Assembly: GCA_947311115.1 (NCBI GenBank)
Contig: CAMZKE010000002.1
Span: forward strand, 1-49,931
Direction of reading: 5' to 3'
From: an uncultured Bacteroidales bacterium
GTDB lineage: Bacteria; Bacteroidota; Bacteroidia; Bacteroidales; JAFGXI01
Length of the DNA stretch: 49,931 bases
Shown here piece by piece: positions 32,901 to 41,921 of this stretch; the first letter of the stretch is position 1; each line of letters opens with the position of its first letter. The notes beneath the pieces are model-generated. The model did no database searches, had not been told where the DNA came from, and worked only from the letters and a program-made list of their open reading frames with translations. The position numbers and the translations under genes are program-made.

Positions 32901-35900
32901 CCGGAACCGTTTTAGCTACAGCAACAGTAAATATTAATGATATAAAAACTGATATTGATAATGGAGATTCTACCTATGTTTCATTTGGTTCTTTATCAAT
33001 ACCCGGTAATTTTTATATTGGTTTTATAATTCCTGACCCAACTGGTGGCGGTGACTCTTTAGCTGTTAGAACAGGACAACAAGATGCTGGTACTGATAAA
33101 GGATGGGAACAATGGGATAATAATAATTGGTACTCGTATAATGAAGCCGGATGGGGTGGAAGCTTTAATAATGCAATTTATCCTGTAGTTTGTAATACAG
33201 GTGCTCCAATGCCTGATTTTGAAGCAAACAATACAATTATAGCAGCAGGTGGTGTTGTAGATTTTACTGATATATCTACTTGCTCTCCTACTTCGTGGGA
33301 TTGGAATTTCCAAGGAGGTACACCAAACACTTCAACACAACAAAATCCAAGTATTACATATAATACTGCAGGAACATACGATGTTACTTTAACTGCAACA
33401 AATGCTGATGGAAGTAATTCAGAGCAAAAAACTGCATACATTACAGTATTAGAGCCAATTGTTTGGTGGGATTTCCCTAATAATCCTGATAACGATTTAT
33501 CCGATGGCGGAATTCCTGCTAATGATGGAACAAAAAGTATAACAACTTTTGGAGGTGCCGGAGCACCTAGTTTTGGTGCAACTGGAGCTTCTACAAATGC
33601 GGCAATTGCTCGTACTTGGGGAAGTGGCGCAGATACAAAAGGGTGGCAAGTTGATTTTACTACAACAGGCTATGGTTCATTAATGCTTTATTCTAAGCAA
33701 AATGGCGATAATCGTTCTCCAAAAGATTGGAAAGTACAATATAGTACTGATGGTAGTAGTTGGACAGATTTACCAGGAGCAACTATAACTTGTGCTAACG
33801 ATTGGACAACAGGAGTATTAAACGGAGTTTCATTACCAGCTTCATTAGAAAATCAAGCCGATGTTTATCTACGTTGGATAATGACAACAAATGATGGTAT
33901 TGGAGGAAGTATTTTTAATACTAGAGACAATTTAATTGATGATATAATGGTGGTAGGAGTAGCAATAGGAACACCTCCTGTTGCAGATTTTACTGCTGAT
34001 AATACATCTATTTGTGAAGGTGCATCGGTAATATTTACCGATAACTCAACAAATACACCAACTTCATGGGCATGGAATTTTGGTGATGGAAATACATCAA
34101 CACAACAAAACCCAACGCATGTTTATACAAGTGCAGGAACTTACACTGTAGTATTAACTGCAACAAATGCTGCAGGAAGCGATACTCAAACAAAAACAGA
34201 TTATATTACTGTTTATGCAAACCCTACAGTAAGCACTTCAGTTACTGATGTAAATTGTTACGGTGGTAACGATGGAACTGCTACTGCAACAGGATCAAAC
34301 GGACAAACTCCTTACGGATATTCTTGGAATACCGGTGCATCAACAGCTACAATATCAGGTTTAACATCTGGAACATATAATGTAACTGTTACCGATGCAA
34401 ATACTTGTACAGCAACCGGTACTGCAACAGTTAATCAACCTGCATCTGCATTATCAGCTAATATTACTGCAACAACAAATGTTTCTTGTAATGGTGGTAG
34501 CGATGGTTCTGCAACAGTTTCTGCTAGCGGTGGAACATCTCCATATACTTATGAGTGGCCTTCTACAAATACAGGAACTACAGAAAGTAATTTAGCCTCA
34601 GGAAATTATATTGTAACTGTTACTGATGCTAATTCGTGTACAGCAACAGCAACAGCAACAATTTCAGAGCCTTCAACTGCTCTTTCTACTTCTATTTCGG
34701 GTAATGATGTAAATTGTAATGGTGGTAACGATGGTGATGCAAGTGTTACAGCTACAGGTGGAACATCACCTTATTCTTATAACTGGAGTAACGGAGGTTC
34801 TACAGCAACGATATCAAATCTAACTGCAGGAAATTATAACGTAACTATTACTGATGCTAACGGTTGTACAAGTACTGAAAGTATAACTATTAATGAACCT
34901 TCAACAGCCCTTTCTACTTCAATTAGTGGAAACGATGTAAATTGTAATGGTGGTAACGATGGTGATGCAACTGTTACTGCTACAGGTGGAACTACTCCTT
35001 ATTCTTATTCGTGGTCAACAGGTGGAAGTACTGATAATATAACAGGTTTATCACAAGGAACATATACTGTTACAGTAAGCGATGCTAACAGTTGTATAAG
35101 TACAGAGAGTATAACTATAAACGAACCTGCAAACGCACTTTCAACATCAATATCAGGTAATGACATAAGTTGTAATGGTGCTAACGATGGCGATGCAACT
35201 GTTGCTGCAATAGGAGGAACTACTCCTTATTCATATTCATGGTCAACAGGTGGAAGTAGTGATAACATAACAGGTTTATCACAAGGTACATATACTGTTA
35301 CAGTAAGCGATGCTAACAGTTGTACAAGTACCGAAAGTATAGTTATAAATGAGCCGACAACATTATCAACATCAATTTCCGGAACTAATGTAGATTGTAA
35401 CGGAAATAGCACCGGTAGTGCTAGTGTTACTGCAACAGGAGGAACAAGTCCTTATTCTTATGCATGGAACACAGGGGCAAGTACAAATACAATAAACAGC
35501 TTAACAGCAGGCAGTTATACTGTAACTGTTACCGATGCAAATAATTGTTCAAATAACGAAAGTATAAATATAACAGAACCTAATGCATTAACACTGTCAA
35601 TTGCAGGAACCGATGCAAGTTGTAATGGTAGTTCAGACGGTTCGGCAACCGCAACTGTTGGTGGAGGAACTTCTGCTTATAATTACTCATGGTCGTCAGG
35701 CGGAAGTAGTGCAACAGAAACCGGTTTAGGAACAGGAACATATAATTTAACTGTTACTGATGCTAATTCTTGTACAATTTCTGATAATGTTACTATAAAC
35801 GAACCAACAGCAATAGTGGTTTCTGAAACACATAATGATGCAACTTGCGGAAACTCTGATGGTAGTATAACAGCATCGGCAACAGGTGGTGCAGGTTCTT

Positions 35901-38900
35901 ATACTTACGCTTGGTCAAACGGAGGTAGTAGTGCTACAATCTCAGGTTTAAATGCAGGAACTTACACTGTAACAGTAACCGATGCTAATGCTTGTACTAA
36001 CAGTTTAGCTATATCAATAAGTAATATTGGAGGACCTTCATTAACAATGAGTAGCACCGATGTAACTTGTAATGGTGGTAACGATGGTTCAGCAGCAGTT
36101 TCAGCTACAGGCGGCACAACGCCTTATTCTTATTCGTGGTCAACAGGTGGAACTAACGATAATATATCCGGTTTAACCGCAAATAGTTATTCTGTAACTG
36201 TTACTGACGGAAACTCTTGCTCGGCAACAGGAAACGTAACTATCAATGAGCCAAGTGCGATTACTGCAATAGAAACAATTACTGATGTTGAATGCAACGG
36301 AGGTAATGATGGCGAAATTTCATTAGCTGTTTCAGGTGGAACAAATCCATATACTTTTGTATGGTCTAATTCATCTACATCTAACCCATTAACAGGGTTA
36401 CAAGCAGGAAATTATAATGTTACTGTTACTGATAATAATGCTTGCACTCAAACTTTTGCTAATTATATGGTAAATGAGCCAACAGCAATAATAGTAGCAC
36501 AAACAGTTACTGATGCAACTTGCTACGGTGGTAACGATGCTTCTGTAACACTTAATGTAAGTGGAGGTACAAGTCCATACACTTACGCTTGGTCAAGTGG
36601 AGGAAATGGTGCAACAGAAACCGGATTAAGTGCAGGAAACTATACTGTAACGGTAACTGATAATCATAACTGTTCTACAGTAGAAAATGTTACAGTTGGC
36701 GAAGGTGCAGAAATTATTCTTACAATGAACTCTACTGATGCAAGTTGTGGTTCATCAAACGGAACTGCTGATGTAAGTGTTACAGGTGGAACATCACCTT
36801 ATACATATTTATGGAACACAAGCGAAACAACTGATGCTATATCGGCACTTGCTGCAGGTACATATTCTGTAACTGTTACAGATAATAACTCTTGTACAGC
36901 AAATTCAAGTGTAAATGTAAATAATGTAGGTGGTCCTACCTTAACAGTGAACACTACTGATGTAAGTTGTTATGGCGGAAATGACGGTACTGCAAATGTT
37001 GTGGCTACAGGTGGTACAACTCCATATACATATGCTTGGTCATCAGGTGGAAACACTGATACAGAAACAGGATTAAGTACAGGTAGCTATACTGTTACAG
37101 TAACTGATGCTTCAACTTGTTCATCTACAAGTGTTGCAAATATTAATGAACCGGCTGAATTAATAGTTTCTGGTACAGTAAGTGATGCAACATGTGCCGG
37201 TTGTACCGATGGCTCAATATCATTAAATATTACCGGAGGAACAACTCCATATTCATATTCTTGGTCAGACGGAAGTTCTAATCAAGATATAACAAATGCA
37301 GGAGCAGGAAGTTACACTGTAACAGTTACCGATGCTAATGGCTGTCAAGCAATTGAAACATATAATATAAATGAACCAAACTCAATGACAATTACAATTG
37401 TGTCAACAACAGATGCAAGTTGTTACGGAGTTTGTGATGGTTCAGCTACAATATCTGTAGCAGGAGGTACAAGCCCATATTCTTATGCTTGGCCAAGTGG
37501 AAATGCAGGAACAACTGAAAACGGATTGTGTGCAGGAATTTGGACTGTTACTGTAACCGATGCAAGTGGTACTACTGCAATGCAAGATATTACTATTAAT
37601 GAACCAACTGAAATATCAAATACATTTACTGTAAACGATGCAAATTGCGGAGTTTCAGATGGCTCAATATCAACAAATGTAAGCGGTGGCACATCTCCTT
37701 ATAACTATGTTTGGAGTACAGGTTCTACAAACGATAATATTTCATCTGTTGGTGCAGGAACATATTATTTAACCGTAACTGATGCAAACTCTTGTCAAAA
37801 AATAGATAGTGCAGATGTTGGAAATATTGGAGGTCCTACTCTATCAATAACATCAACAAATGTTAGTTGTTTTGGTTTGTCAGATGGAAGTGCAACTGTT
37901 GTTGCAAATGGTGGTTCATCACCTTATACTTATGCATGGTCATCAGGTGGAAACACTGATACAGAAACAGGATTATCGGCATCAACATATACAGTAACTG
38001 TAACCGATGCAACATCTTGTATATCAACTGAAGATGTAACAATTTCAGAACCAACTGAAATTACAGCAATAGAAACTGTAACTGACGTAAGTTGTGCAGG
38101 TAGTAGTGATGGAAGTATTTCAATTAGTGTTTCAGGAGGTTCTTCTCCGTATAACTATAACTGGTCGAGTGGAGGAACAAACGCTACAGAAACAGGCTTA
38201 GCAGGTGGAGCATATTCTGTTACTGTTACCGACAATAATGCTTGTACTTTTGAGGCAACTTATACAGTTAACGAAGGTCCTGCACTGAATATGAGTGTAG
38301 TTTCAACAAGCGATGTAAGTTGTAATGGTGGAAACAATGGTTCTGCTATTGTTAATTTAGATGGAGGAACTGCTCCTGTTACATATACTTGGGATAACAG
38401 CTCAATAGGTAATACAATCTATAATCTTGAAGTTGGAACATATAATGTAACTGCCGTTGATGTAAATGGTTGTACTGCAAATACAAGTGTTACAATAAAC
38501 GAACCTACAGCAATGCAGATTGATGTAAATACTGTTGATGCTCATTGCGGAAACAGCGATGGTTCTGCTACAGTTGTTGCAAGTGGAGGAATATCACCAT
38601 ATAATTATTTATGGTCTGATGGTTCAACCGAAGATAATTTAACCAACTTGGCAATGGGAATATATATTGTAACTGTTACCGATGCAAACGGATGTCAGCA
38701 AGTTATCACTAATGTGATAAATAATACTAATGCTCCAATTATTACATTGGTTGGCTCAAATGTATATTGTAACGGAGATAGTACCGGAACAATTACATCA
38801 AATGTAACAGGCGGTACTCAGCCATATAGCTATTTATGGTCAACAGGAAGTACAGAGGATAATATTTACAATTTAGTTGCAGGAGATTATTTTGTATCTG

Positions 38901-39541
38901 TAAGCGATGCTAACAATTGTACTTCTATTGCTCAGCACTCTATCACACAACCTGATACAAAACTTAAAATTAATTCGGAGATTACTCAGTCAAGTTGTAA
39001 TGAGATGAATGATGGAGCAATTCAACTTTCTGTAGAGTATGGTACAGAACCATATAATTATACATGGAGTACAGGTGAAGCAACTGATTATCTAGAAAAT
39101 GTGAAGGTGGGTATATATAATGTAACTGTTACCGATGCTAACAATTGTGAAACTAGCAATGTAGTTGAAGTAACATCTGTTAAAGAAAGTTGTTTACATG
39201 TTTATAATACTTTAACACCAAATGGTGATGGTAAAAATGATACTTGGATTATTGATGGAATTGAAAACTTCTCTAATGTTGATGTAAAAGTATTTAACCA
39301 ATGGGGTAACTTAGTATGGGAGCATACTGGTTATTATGAAAATTGGGATGGTACCAAAAATGGTAAATTATTACCTGCAGCAACTTATTATTACATTCTT
39401 GATTTAGGAAATGGTTTTGATGTGTTAAAAGGAGACTTAACAATAATATCATCGGTAAATAGAACGCCTATAAAGCCAAAAAAGAAAAAGGTAATTTATA
39501 AAAAAGGAGTAGTTTTAAATAATAATTCTAAAAACTTATAA
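29927..39541 (+). CDS. Giant secreted/surface protein: beta-propeller-like N-region, PKD-like domains, SprB repeats, gliding motility-associated (CHU_C/type B) C-terminal domain
   Basis: 3204 aa; signal peptide; PKD-like motifs (WAWNFGDGNTSTQQNPTHVYTSAGTYTVVLTATN); about 22 SprB units; CTD TLTPNGDGKNDTWII...VKVFNQWGNLVWE. Confidence 0.95.
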   Translation: MRKTYFASLIAIIIMASGSAFAQEVVHPTKVTTGHFLGKSIPLRDIKPVKKDDTIKDKGISSNERNEEEFELNESMRAIREYPYKSTAQPQGPDPVWQKTMPNNRAGTRAPILNFQGQSSPYNPSDCNGSVGANHFMQGVNSDYEIYDKNTGNVVVSSTAFNTLFSGVTGADRNDGDIIVLYDDNADRWFASEFSIPSQYGGGNDMMLIAVSETNDPTGSWYRWSFDVDDMPDYMKFGIWEDGYYMADNHTGGNDIYVFERSVMLNGGASPKMIGFDNPNRPNSGFHCIEPLDNDGQFAPTGTPGQFITINDDAWGGGGDELWIFECNVDWNTTSNSTFARTQTITVPAFDSDFGNNMDNIAQPGTSQELDAIPQILMYRAQYRNFGTTQTIVCAHTVDVDNTDHAGVRWYELQNSGSGWSIRQSGTYAPDGDSRWIPSIAMDGQHNISLAYSISSTSTYPGIRYCAQSAAENANATGTMDIAEEVILNGTASQTSSNRWGDYAELSVDPVDDVTFWFTTQYSNSGVKTQIANWRFGNPHLPPGTNFVINTPNTLIRPVPLLEGDDATYTNLTTGTVDTWAWDIQGGNPSTSTQQDPGTINYPTAGLYYTQLTATNADGDSTLRRSDYIRVIDPNNVFCDTIVQFYGTPSIYTSANGYVGGTNEYDCNAIAEKFENFTPYNKLTGGRFFWAKATNGTSPNVTFAVWGDDGSGNPGTQLATKTIALSDIVNDAATLGYTDVAFDTDVILPGSGAFFIGFEIPGDAVSGDTLAIVTNSDGDGNDNTGYSLYSSWTDYSAWNMTLMNAIFAYGCYDPNLEPVADFVGNPTTVNAGSTVDFTDLSYGGAATSWSWSFAGGTPNTSTQQNPTITYNTPGYYDVTLTVSNANGTDTETKTSYIHVVDANSCSCTDLGNVVGSEVLYKTGGPGYISGNNEYGDLAKAEYFDNYAPYANLEGAYISFGMAYVNNPSTNITINVYADDGGNSGNGTYSYSPGTVLATATVNINDIKTDIDNGDSTYVSFGSLSIPGNFYIGFIIPDPTGGGDSLAVRTGQQDAGTDKGWEQWDNNNWYSYNEAGWGGSFNNAIYPVVCNTGAPMPDFEANNTIIAAGGVVDFTDISTCSPTSWDWNFQGGTPNTSTQQNPSITYNTAGTYDVTLTATNADGSNSEQKTAYITVLEPIVWWDFPNNPDNDLSDGGIPANDGTKSITTFGGAGAPSFGATGASTNAAIARTWGSGADTKGWQVDFTTTGYGSLMLYSKQNGDNRSPKDWKVQYSTDGSSWTDLPGATITCANDWTTGVLNGVSLPASLENQADVYLRWIMTTNDGIGGSIFNTRDNLIDDIMVVGVAIGTPPVADFTADNTSICEGASVIFTDNSTNTPTSWAWNFGDGNTSTQQNPTHVYTSAGTYTVVLTATNAAGSDTQTKTDYITVYANPTVSTSVTDVNCYGGNDGTATATGSNGQTPYGYSWNTGASTATISGLTSGTYNVTVTDANTCTATGTATVNQPASALSANITATTNVSCNGGSDGSATVSASGGTSPYTYEWPSTNTGTTESNLASGNYIVTVTDANSCTATATATISEPSTALSTSISGNDVNCNGGNDGDASVTATGGTSPYSYNWSNGGSTATISNLTAGNYNVTITDANGCTSTESITINEPSTALSTSISGNDVNCNGGNDGDATVTATGGTTPYSYSWSTGGSTDNITGLSQGTYTVTVSDANSCISTESITINEPANALSTSISGNDISCNGANDGDATVAAIGGTTPYSYSWSTGGSSDNITGLSQGTYTVTVSDANSCTSTESIVINEPTTLSTSISGTNVDCNGNSTGSASVTATGGTSPYSYAWNTGASTNTINSLTAGSYTVTVTDANNCSNNESINITEPNALTLSIAGTDASCNGSSDGSATATVGGGTSAYNYSWSSGGSSATETGLGTGTYNLTVTDANSCTISDNVTINEPTAIVVSETHNDATCGNSDGSITASATGGAGSYTYAWSNGGSSATISGLNAGTYTVTVTDANACTNSLAISISNIGGPSLTMSSTDVTCNGGNDGSAAVSATGGTTPYSYSWSTGGTNDNISGLTANSYSVTVTDGNSCSATGNVTINEPSAITAIETITDVECNGGNDGEISLAVSGGTNPYTFVWSNSSTSNPLTGLQAGNYNVTVTDNNACTQTFANYMVNEPTAIIVAQTVTDATCYGGNDASVTLNVSGGTSPYTYAWSSGGNGATETGLSAGNYTVTVTDNHNCSTVENVTVGEGAEIILTMNSTDASCGSSNGTADVSVTGGTSPYTYLWNTSETTDAISALAAGTYSVTVTDNNSCTANSSVNVNNVGGPTLTVNTTDVSCYGGNDGTANVVATGGTTPYTYAWSSGGNTDTETGLSTGSYTVTVTDASTCSSTSVANINEPAELIVSGTVSDATCAGCTDGSISLNITGGTTPYSYSWSDGSSNQDITNAGAGSYTVTVTDANGCQAIETYNINEPNSMTITIVSTTDASCYGVCDGSATISVAGGTSPYSYAWPSGNAGTTENGLCAGIWTVTVTDASGTTAMQDITINEPTEISNTFTVNDANCGVSDGSISTNVSGGTSPYNYVWSTGSTNDNISSVGAGTYYLTVTDANSCQKIDSADVGNIGGPTLSITSTNVSCFGLSDGSATVVANGGSSPYTYAWSSGGNTDTETGLSASTYTVTVTDATSCISTEDVTISEPTEITAIETVTDVSCAGSSDGSISISVSGGSSPYNYNWSSGGTNATETGLAGGAYSVTVTDNNACTFEATYTVNEGPALNMSVVSTSDVSCNGGNNGSAIVNLDGGTAPVTYTWDNSSIGNTIYNLEVGTYNVTAVDVNGCTANTSVTINEPTAMQIDVNTVDAHCGNSDGSATVVASGGISPYNYLWSDGSTEDNLTNLAMGIYIVTVTDANGCQQVITNVINNTNAPIITLVGSNVYCNGDSTGTITSNVTGGTQPYSYLWSTGSTEDNIYNLVAGDYFVSVSDANNCTSIAQHSITQPDTKLKINSEITQSSCNEMNDGAIQLSVEYGTEPYNYTWSTGEATDYLENVKVGIYNVTVTDANNCETSNVVEVTSVKESCLHVYNTLTPNGDGKNDTWIIDGIENFSNVDVKVFNQWGNLVWEHTGYYENWDGTKNGKLLPAATYYYILDLGNGFDVLKGDLTIISSVNRTPIKPKKKKVIYKKGVVLNNNSKNL
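34225..39185 (+). repeat. About 22 tandem SprB-type repeats (about 75 aa / 225 nt each)
   Basis: Counted by eye from the recurring D(V/A).C.G..DG......GG..PY.Y.WS.G......L..G.Y.VTVTDAN.C pattern. Confidence 0.9.
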
Positions 39542-39552
39542 AAAATAGTGTA

Positions 39553-40449
39553 ATGAAAAAGTTTTTAATAATAATATCGATAGTTTTTGTAGCGTTTACA
39601 GTAAATGCACAGCAAAATACAACTTTCAGCCAATATATGTTAAATTACTACTCTATAAATCCTGCAGTAGCAGGAACAGAGTCGTATATGCCAATTGCTT
39701 TGGGCTTTCGTCAGTCGTGGACAGGTTTTACAAATGCCCCAAGTATGCAAATGATTAGTGGGCACACAGCCATTAATAATGAAATGGGAGTTGGTGCAAA
39801 AATTTATAATTTTTCAACCGGTCCATCTCGTAAAACAGGTGTTGAGGGTACTTATGCTTACCGTTTTGATTTTGGCGATGATATGCACTTATCTTTAGGG
39901 CTTTCAGTTCTTATGTATCAAATGTATTTAGATATTACAAAACTTGATATGAAAGACCAAGATGATAATGTACTTTATGGTTCGTCAGCTCATAGAGTTA
40001 TAGTGCCTGATGCTTCATTTGGGGCTTATTTTTATGCAAAAAACTATTTTGCAGGTGTTTCAATTAATCAATTGTTTAATCGTAAAGTTGACTTTGCGAC
40101 TAATTATTTGAAAGAGGAACAAGTAAGACATTATTATTTAATAGGTGGTTATAATTACGAAATTAATGATAATTTTACTGTTCAACCATCGTTGATGGCT
40201 AAATTTATTGAAGCAGGTGCGTTCCAAATGGATTTAAATGCTAAAGTGATTTATAAGAAAATGTTCTTTGGGGGAGTGTCGTACCGTTTTGGAGAATCGA
40301 TTGTAATGATGTTTGGTGTTGATATTAAAAATATAACACTTGGCTATTCTTATGATTATACACTTAATGAAATTGGTAATTACAGTAATGGCTCTCACGA
40401 GTTAATGGTTATTTTTAAACTTGGTGGTAAATCTACAGCTTCGTTATAG
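39553..40449 (+). CDS. PorP/SprF family type IX secretion partner membrane protein
   Basis: QQNTTFSQYMLNYYSINPAVAGTESYMPIALGFRQSWTGFTNAPSMQ; 11 bp downstream of the giant gene. Confidence 0.95.
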   Translation: MKKFLIIISIVFVAFTVNAQQNTTFSQYMLNYYSINPAVAGTESYMPIALGFRQSWTGFTNAPSMQMISGHTAINNEMGVGAKIYNFSTGPSRKTGVEGTYAYRFDFGDDMHLSLGLSVLMYQMYLDITKLDMKDQDDNVLYGSSAHRVIVPDASFGAYFYAKNYFAGVSINQLFNRKVDFATNYLKEEQVRHYYLIGGYNYEINDNFTVQPSLMAKFIEAGAFQMDLNAKVIYKKMFFGGVSYRFGESIVMMFGVDIKNITLGYSYDYTLNEIGNYSNGSHELMVIFKLGGKSTASL

Positions 40450-40456
40450 AAGTGTA

Positions 40457-40508
40457 AAAATATAGCATAAAAAAAGCTCCTTATGGAGCTTTTTTTATGC
40501 TATATTTT
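40457..40508. terminator. Very strong bidirectional terminator (24-bp perfect stem, TTAT loop)
   Basis: AAAATATAGCATAAAAAAAGCTCC-TTAT-GGAGCTTTTTTTATGCTATATTTT. Confidence 0.9.
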
Positions 40509-40518
40509 CTGTAAATTA

Positions 40519-41064
40519 TTAAAATCCAAAAGCATCTTTAATAGATGGCAACCAAGCTTTAATTCTTTCATCAGTTTTTTCTTTTTCGTTGTCTTCGTCA
40601 ACAACTAAACCGTAAAAGTTACCGTTTTCATTAACAGCGTGCGACTCTTGATATTCAAAACCTGTAGTAGGAAATTCGCCAACTAATTTAACTCCTTTGC
40701 TAGCTAACTCGTGAGCTAAAAAGCCTAAAGACTCAACAAAATGAGAAGGATAAGTTATTTGATTTCCTAAACCAAATGCAGCAATAGTTTTACCGGTAAA
40801 ATCAATTTTGTTAAACTCAGGTAAAAATTTATCCCAATCTGTTTCAGTATCTTCGTTATCCCATGCGTCTTTTCCTAATGATGAAATACCAAATATTATT
40901 TTATCATATTTTTCAACATCACTGTGTTTAGCGTCTTTTATTGGAATCAAGTCAACCTTATTGTTTCCAATTTGTTCTGCAACTTTTGTTGCAACATTAT
41001 TGCAATTTCCGCCAACCGGTCCAAAAAATAATCCTATTTTATCCATAATAATATAATTTTTCAC
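40519..41064 (-). CDS. fldA: Flavodoxin (true start probably ATG at 41046, MDKIGLFFG)
   Basis: KIGLFFGPVGGNCNNVATKVAE FMN-binding loop; GLGNQITYPSHFVESLG. Confidence 0.9.
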   Translation of the reverse strand: MKNYIIMDKIGLFFGPVGGNCNNVATKVAEQIGNNKVDLIPIKDAKHSDVEKYDKIIFGISSLGKDAWDNEDTETDWDKFLPEFNKIDFTGKTIAAFGLGNQITYPSHFVESLGFLAHELASKGVKLVGEFPTTGFEYQESHAVNENGNFYGLVVDEDNEKEKTDERIKAWLPSIKDAFGF

Positions 41065-41071
41065 AAAAGTA
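41064..41071 (-). promoter_or_regulatory. -7 element TACTTTTG upstream of flavodoxin
   Basis: CAAAAGTA on + strand. Confidence 0.4.
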
Positions 41072-41238
41072 ATAAATAAGGTATTTAAATACCTTTTATT
41101 TATTATGTCTTATAACATACTTAGCTATTTATATAATCAAATGTTTTAATGAATTTACTTATATCAAGAGAACGATATTATTTTGAAATACTATTCTTTT
41201 ATATATTTCAATAAAACCTATATCAAACCCAAACAAAA

Positions 41239-41760
41239 TTAAAATACTTGTTGTATTTCACCCTTTAAGAAATCGATAGCTGCTTGTGTAGGGCTTGCAT
41301 TTAAAGCAACAGTACTCTCTAAAATTGTTTTACTCAGTTCTATAGCCGGACTATCTCTGTCAACTTTATCCATACTGCTGTTAATTAATTTTATTGTTTG
41401 TTCTTTTGATGTTTTAATTACAGCCCAAGCTTGTGCTGAAATGTAAATTTGTTGGCTCAAATTATGTTCGTATTCAGCTCTAATAACTTTTAATAATCCA
41501 CTTTGTAATTGTCTTGATGTCATTTTAGGTTCCATTATTCTCATAATAATAGATTCAGGAGAAATGCGTTCAAGAAACAAAGTTAATCGCTCGTAAGCTT
41601 GAAGCTTTATTGGTGTTATTGTTTTTAAATTAGCCATACGTAATTCCATTTTACGTTTTTTTTGGTCGGTTTCTAAAAACGAACGAATAATTAAGTATGA
41701 CGTGCCAAAAACTATTAGCGATGGTAATGTGTATTTTAATACTTCGAATAATGTTTCCAT
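41239..41760 (-). CDS. Conserved Bacteroidetes hypothetical protein with one N-terminal TM
   Basis: 173 aa; N-terminal TM then KMELRMANLKTITPIKLQAYERLTLFLERISPE. Confidence 0.75.
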   Translation of the reverse strand: METLFEVLKYTLPSLIVFGTSYLIIRSFLETDQKKRKMELRMANLKTITPIKLQAYERLTLFLERISPESIIMRIMEPKMTSRQLQSGLLKVIRAEYEHNLSQQIYISAQAWAVIKTSKEQTIKLINSSMDKVDRDSPAIELSKTILESTVALNASPTQAAIDFLKGEIQQVF

Positions 41761-41885
41761 AAATGTATTTTTTTTGTAAAAATAAATAAAAATAAACGAT
41801 TATTAATATTTACTTTTATTTCAGCTTCAAATTAATAAATTTTAATATTTATATAATTTATCTCAATGTAATTGTAATAAAATAT

Positions 41886-41893
41886 TACTTTTG
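41886..41893 (+). promoter_or_regulatory. -7 element TACTTTTG upstream of the phosphonate operon
   Basis: TAnnTTTG match 28 nt upstream of ATG 41922. Confidence 0.5.
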
Positions 41894-41921
41894 TAGTTAA
41901 TTTAAGAAAAATACAAGACTT

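Noticed and set aside
33059-33441. Minus-strand ORFs within the giant adhesin gene
   Set aside because: Overlapped completely by a confident long coding frame; compositional artefacts of the repeats.
34225-39185. Regular repeats considered as CRISPR or satellite DNA
   Set aside because: In-frame 225-nt protein repeats with clear SprB consensus; no short direct repeats with unique spacers.
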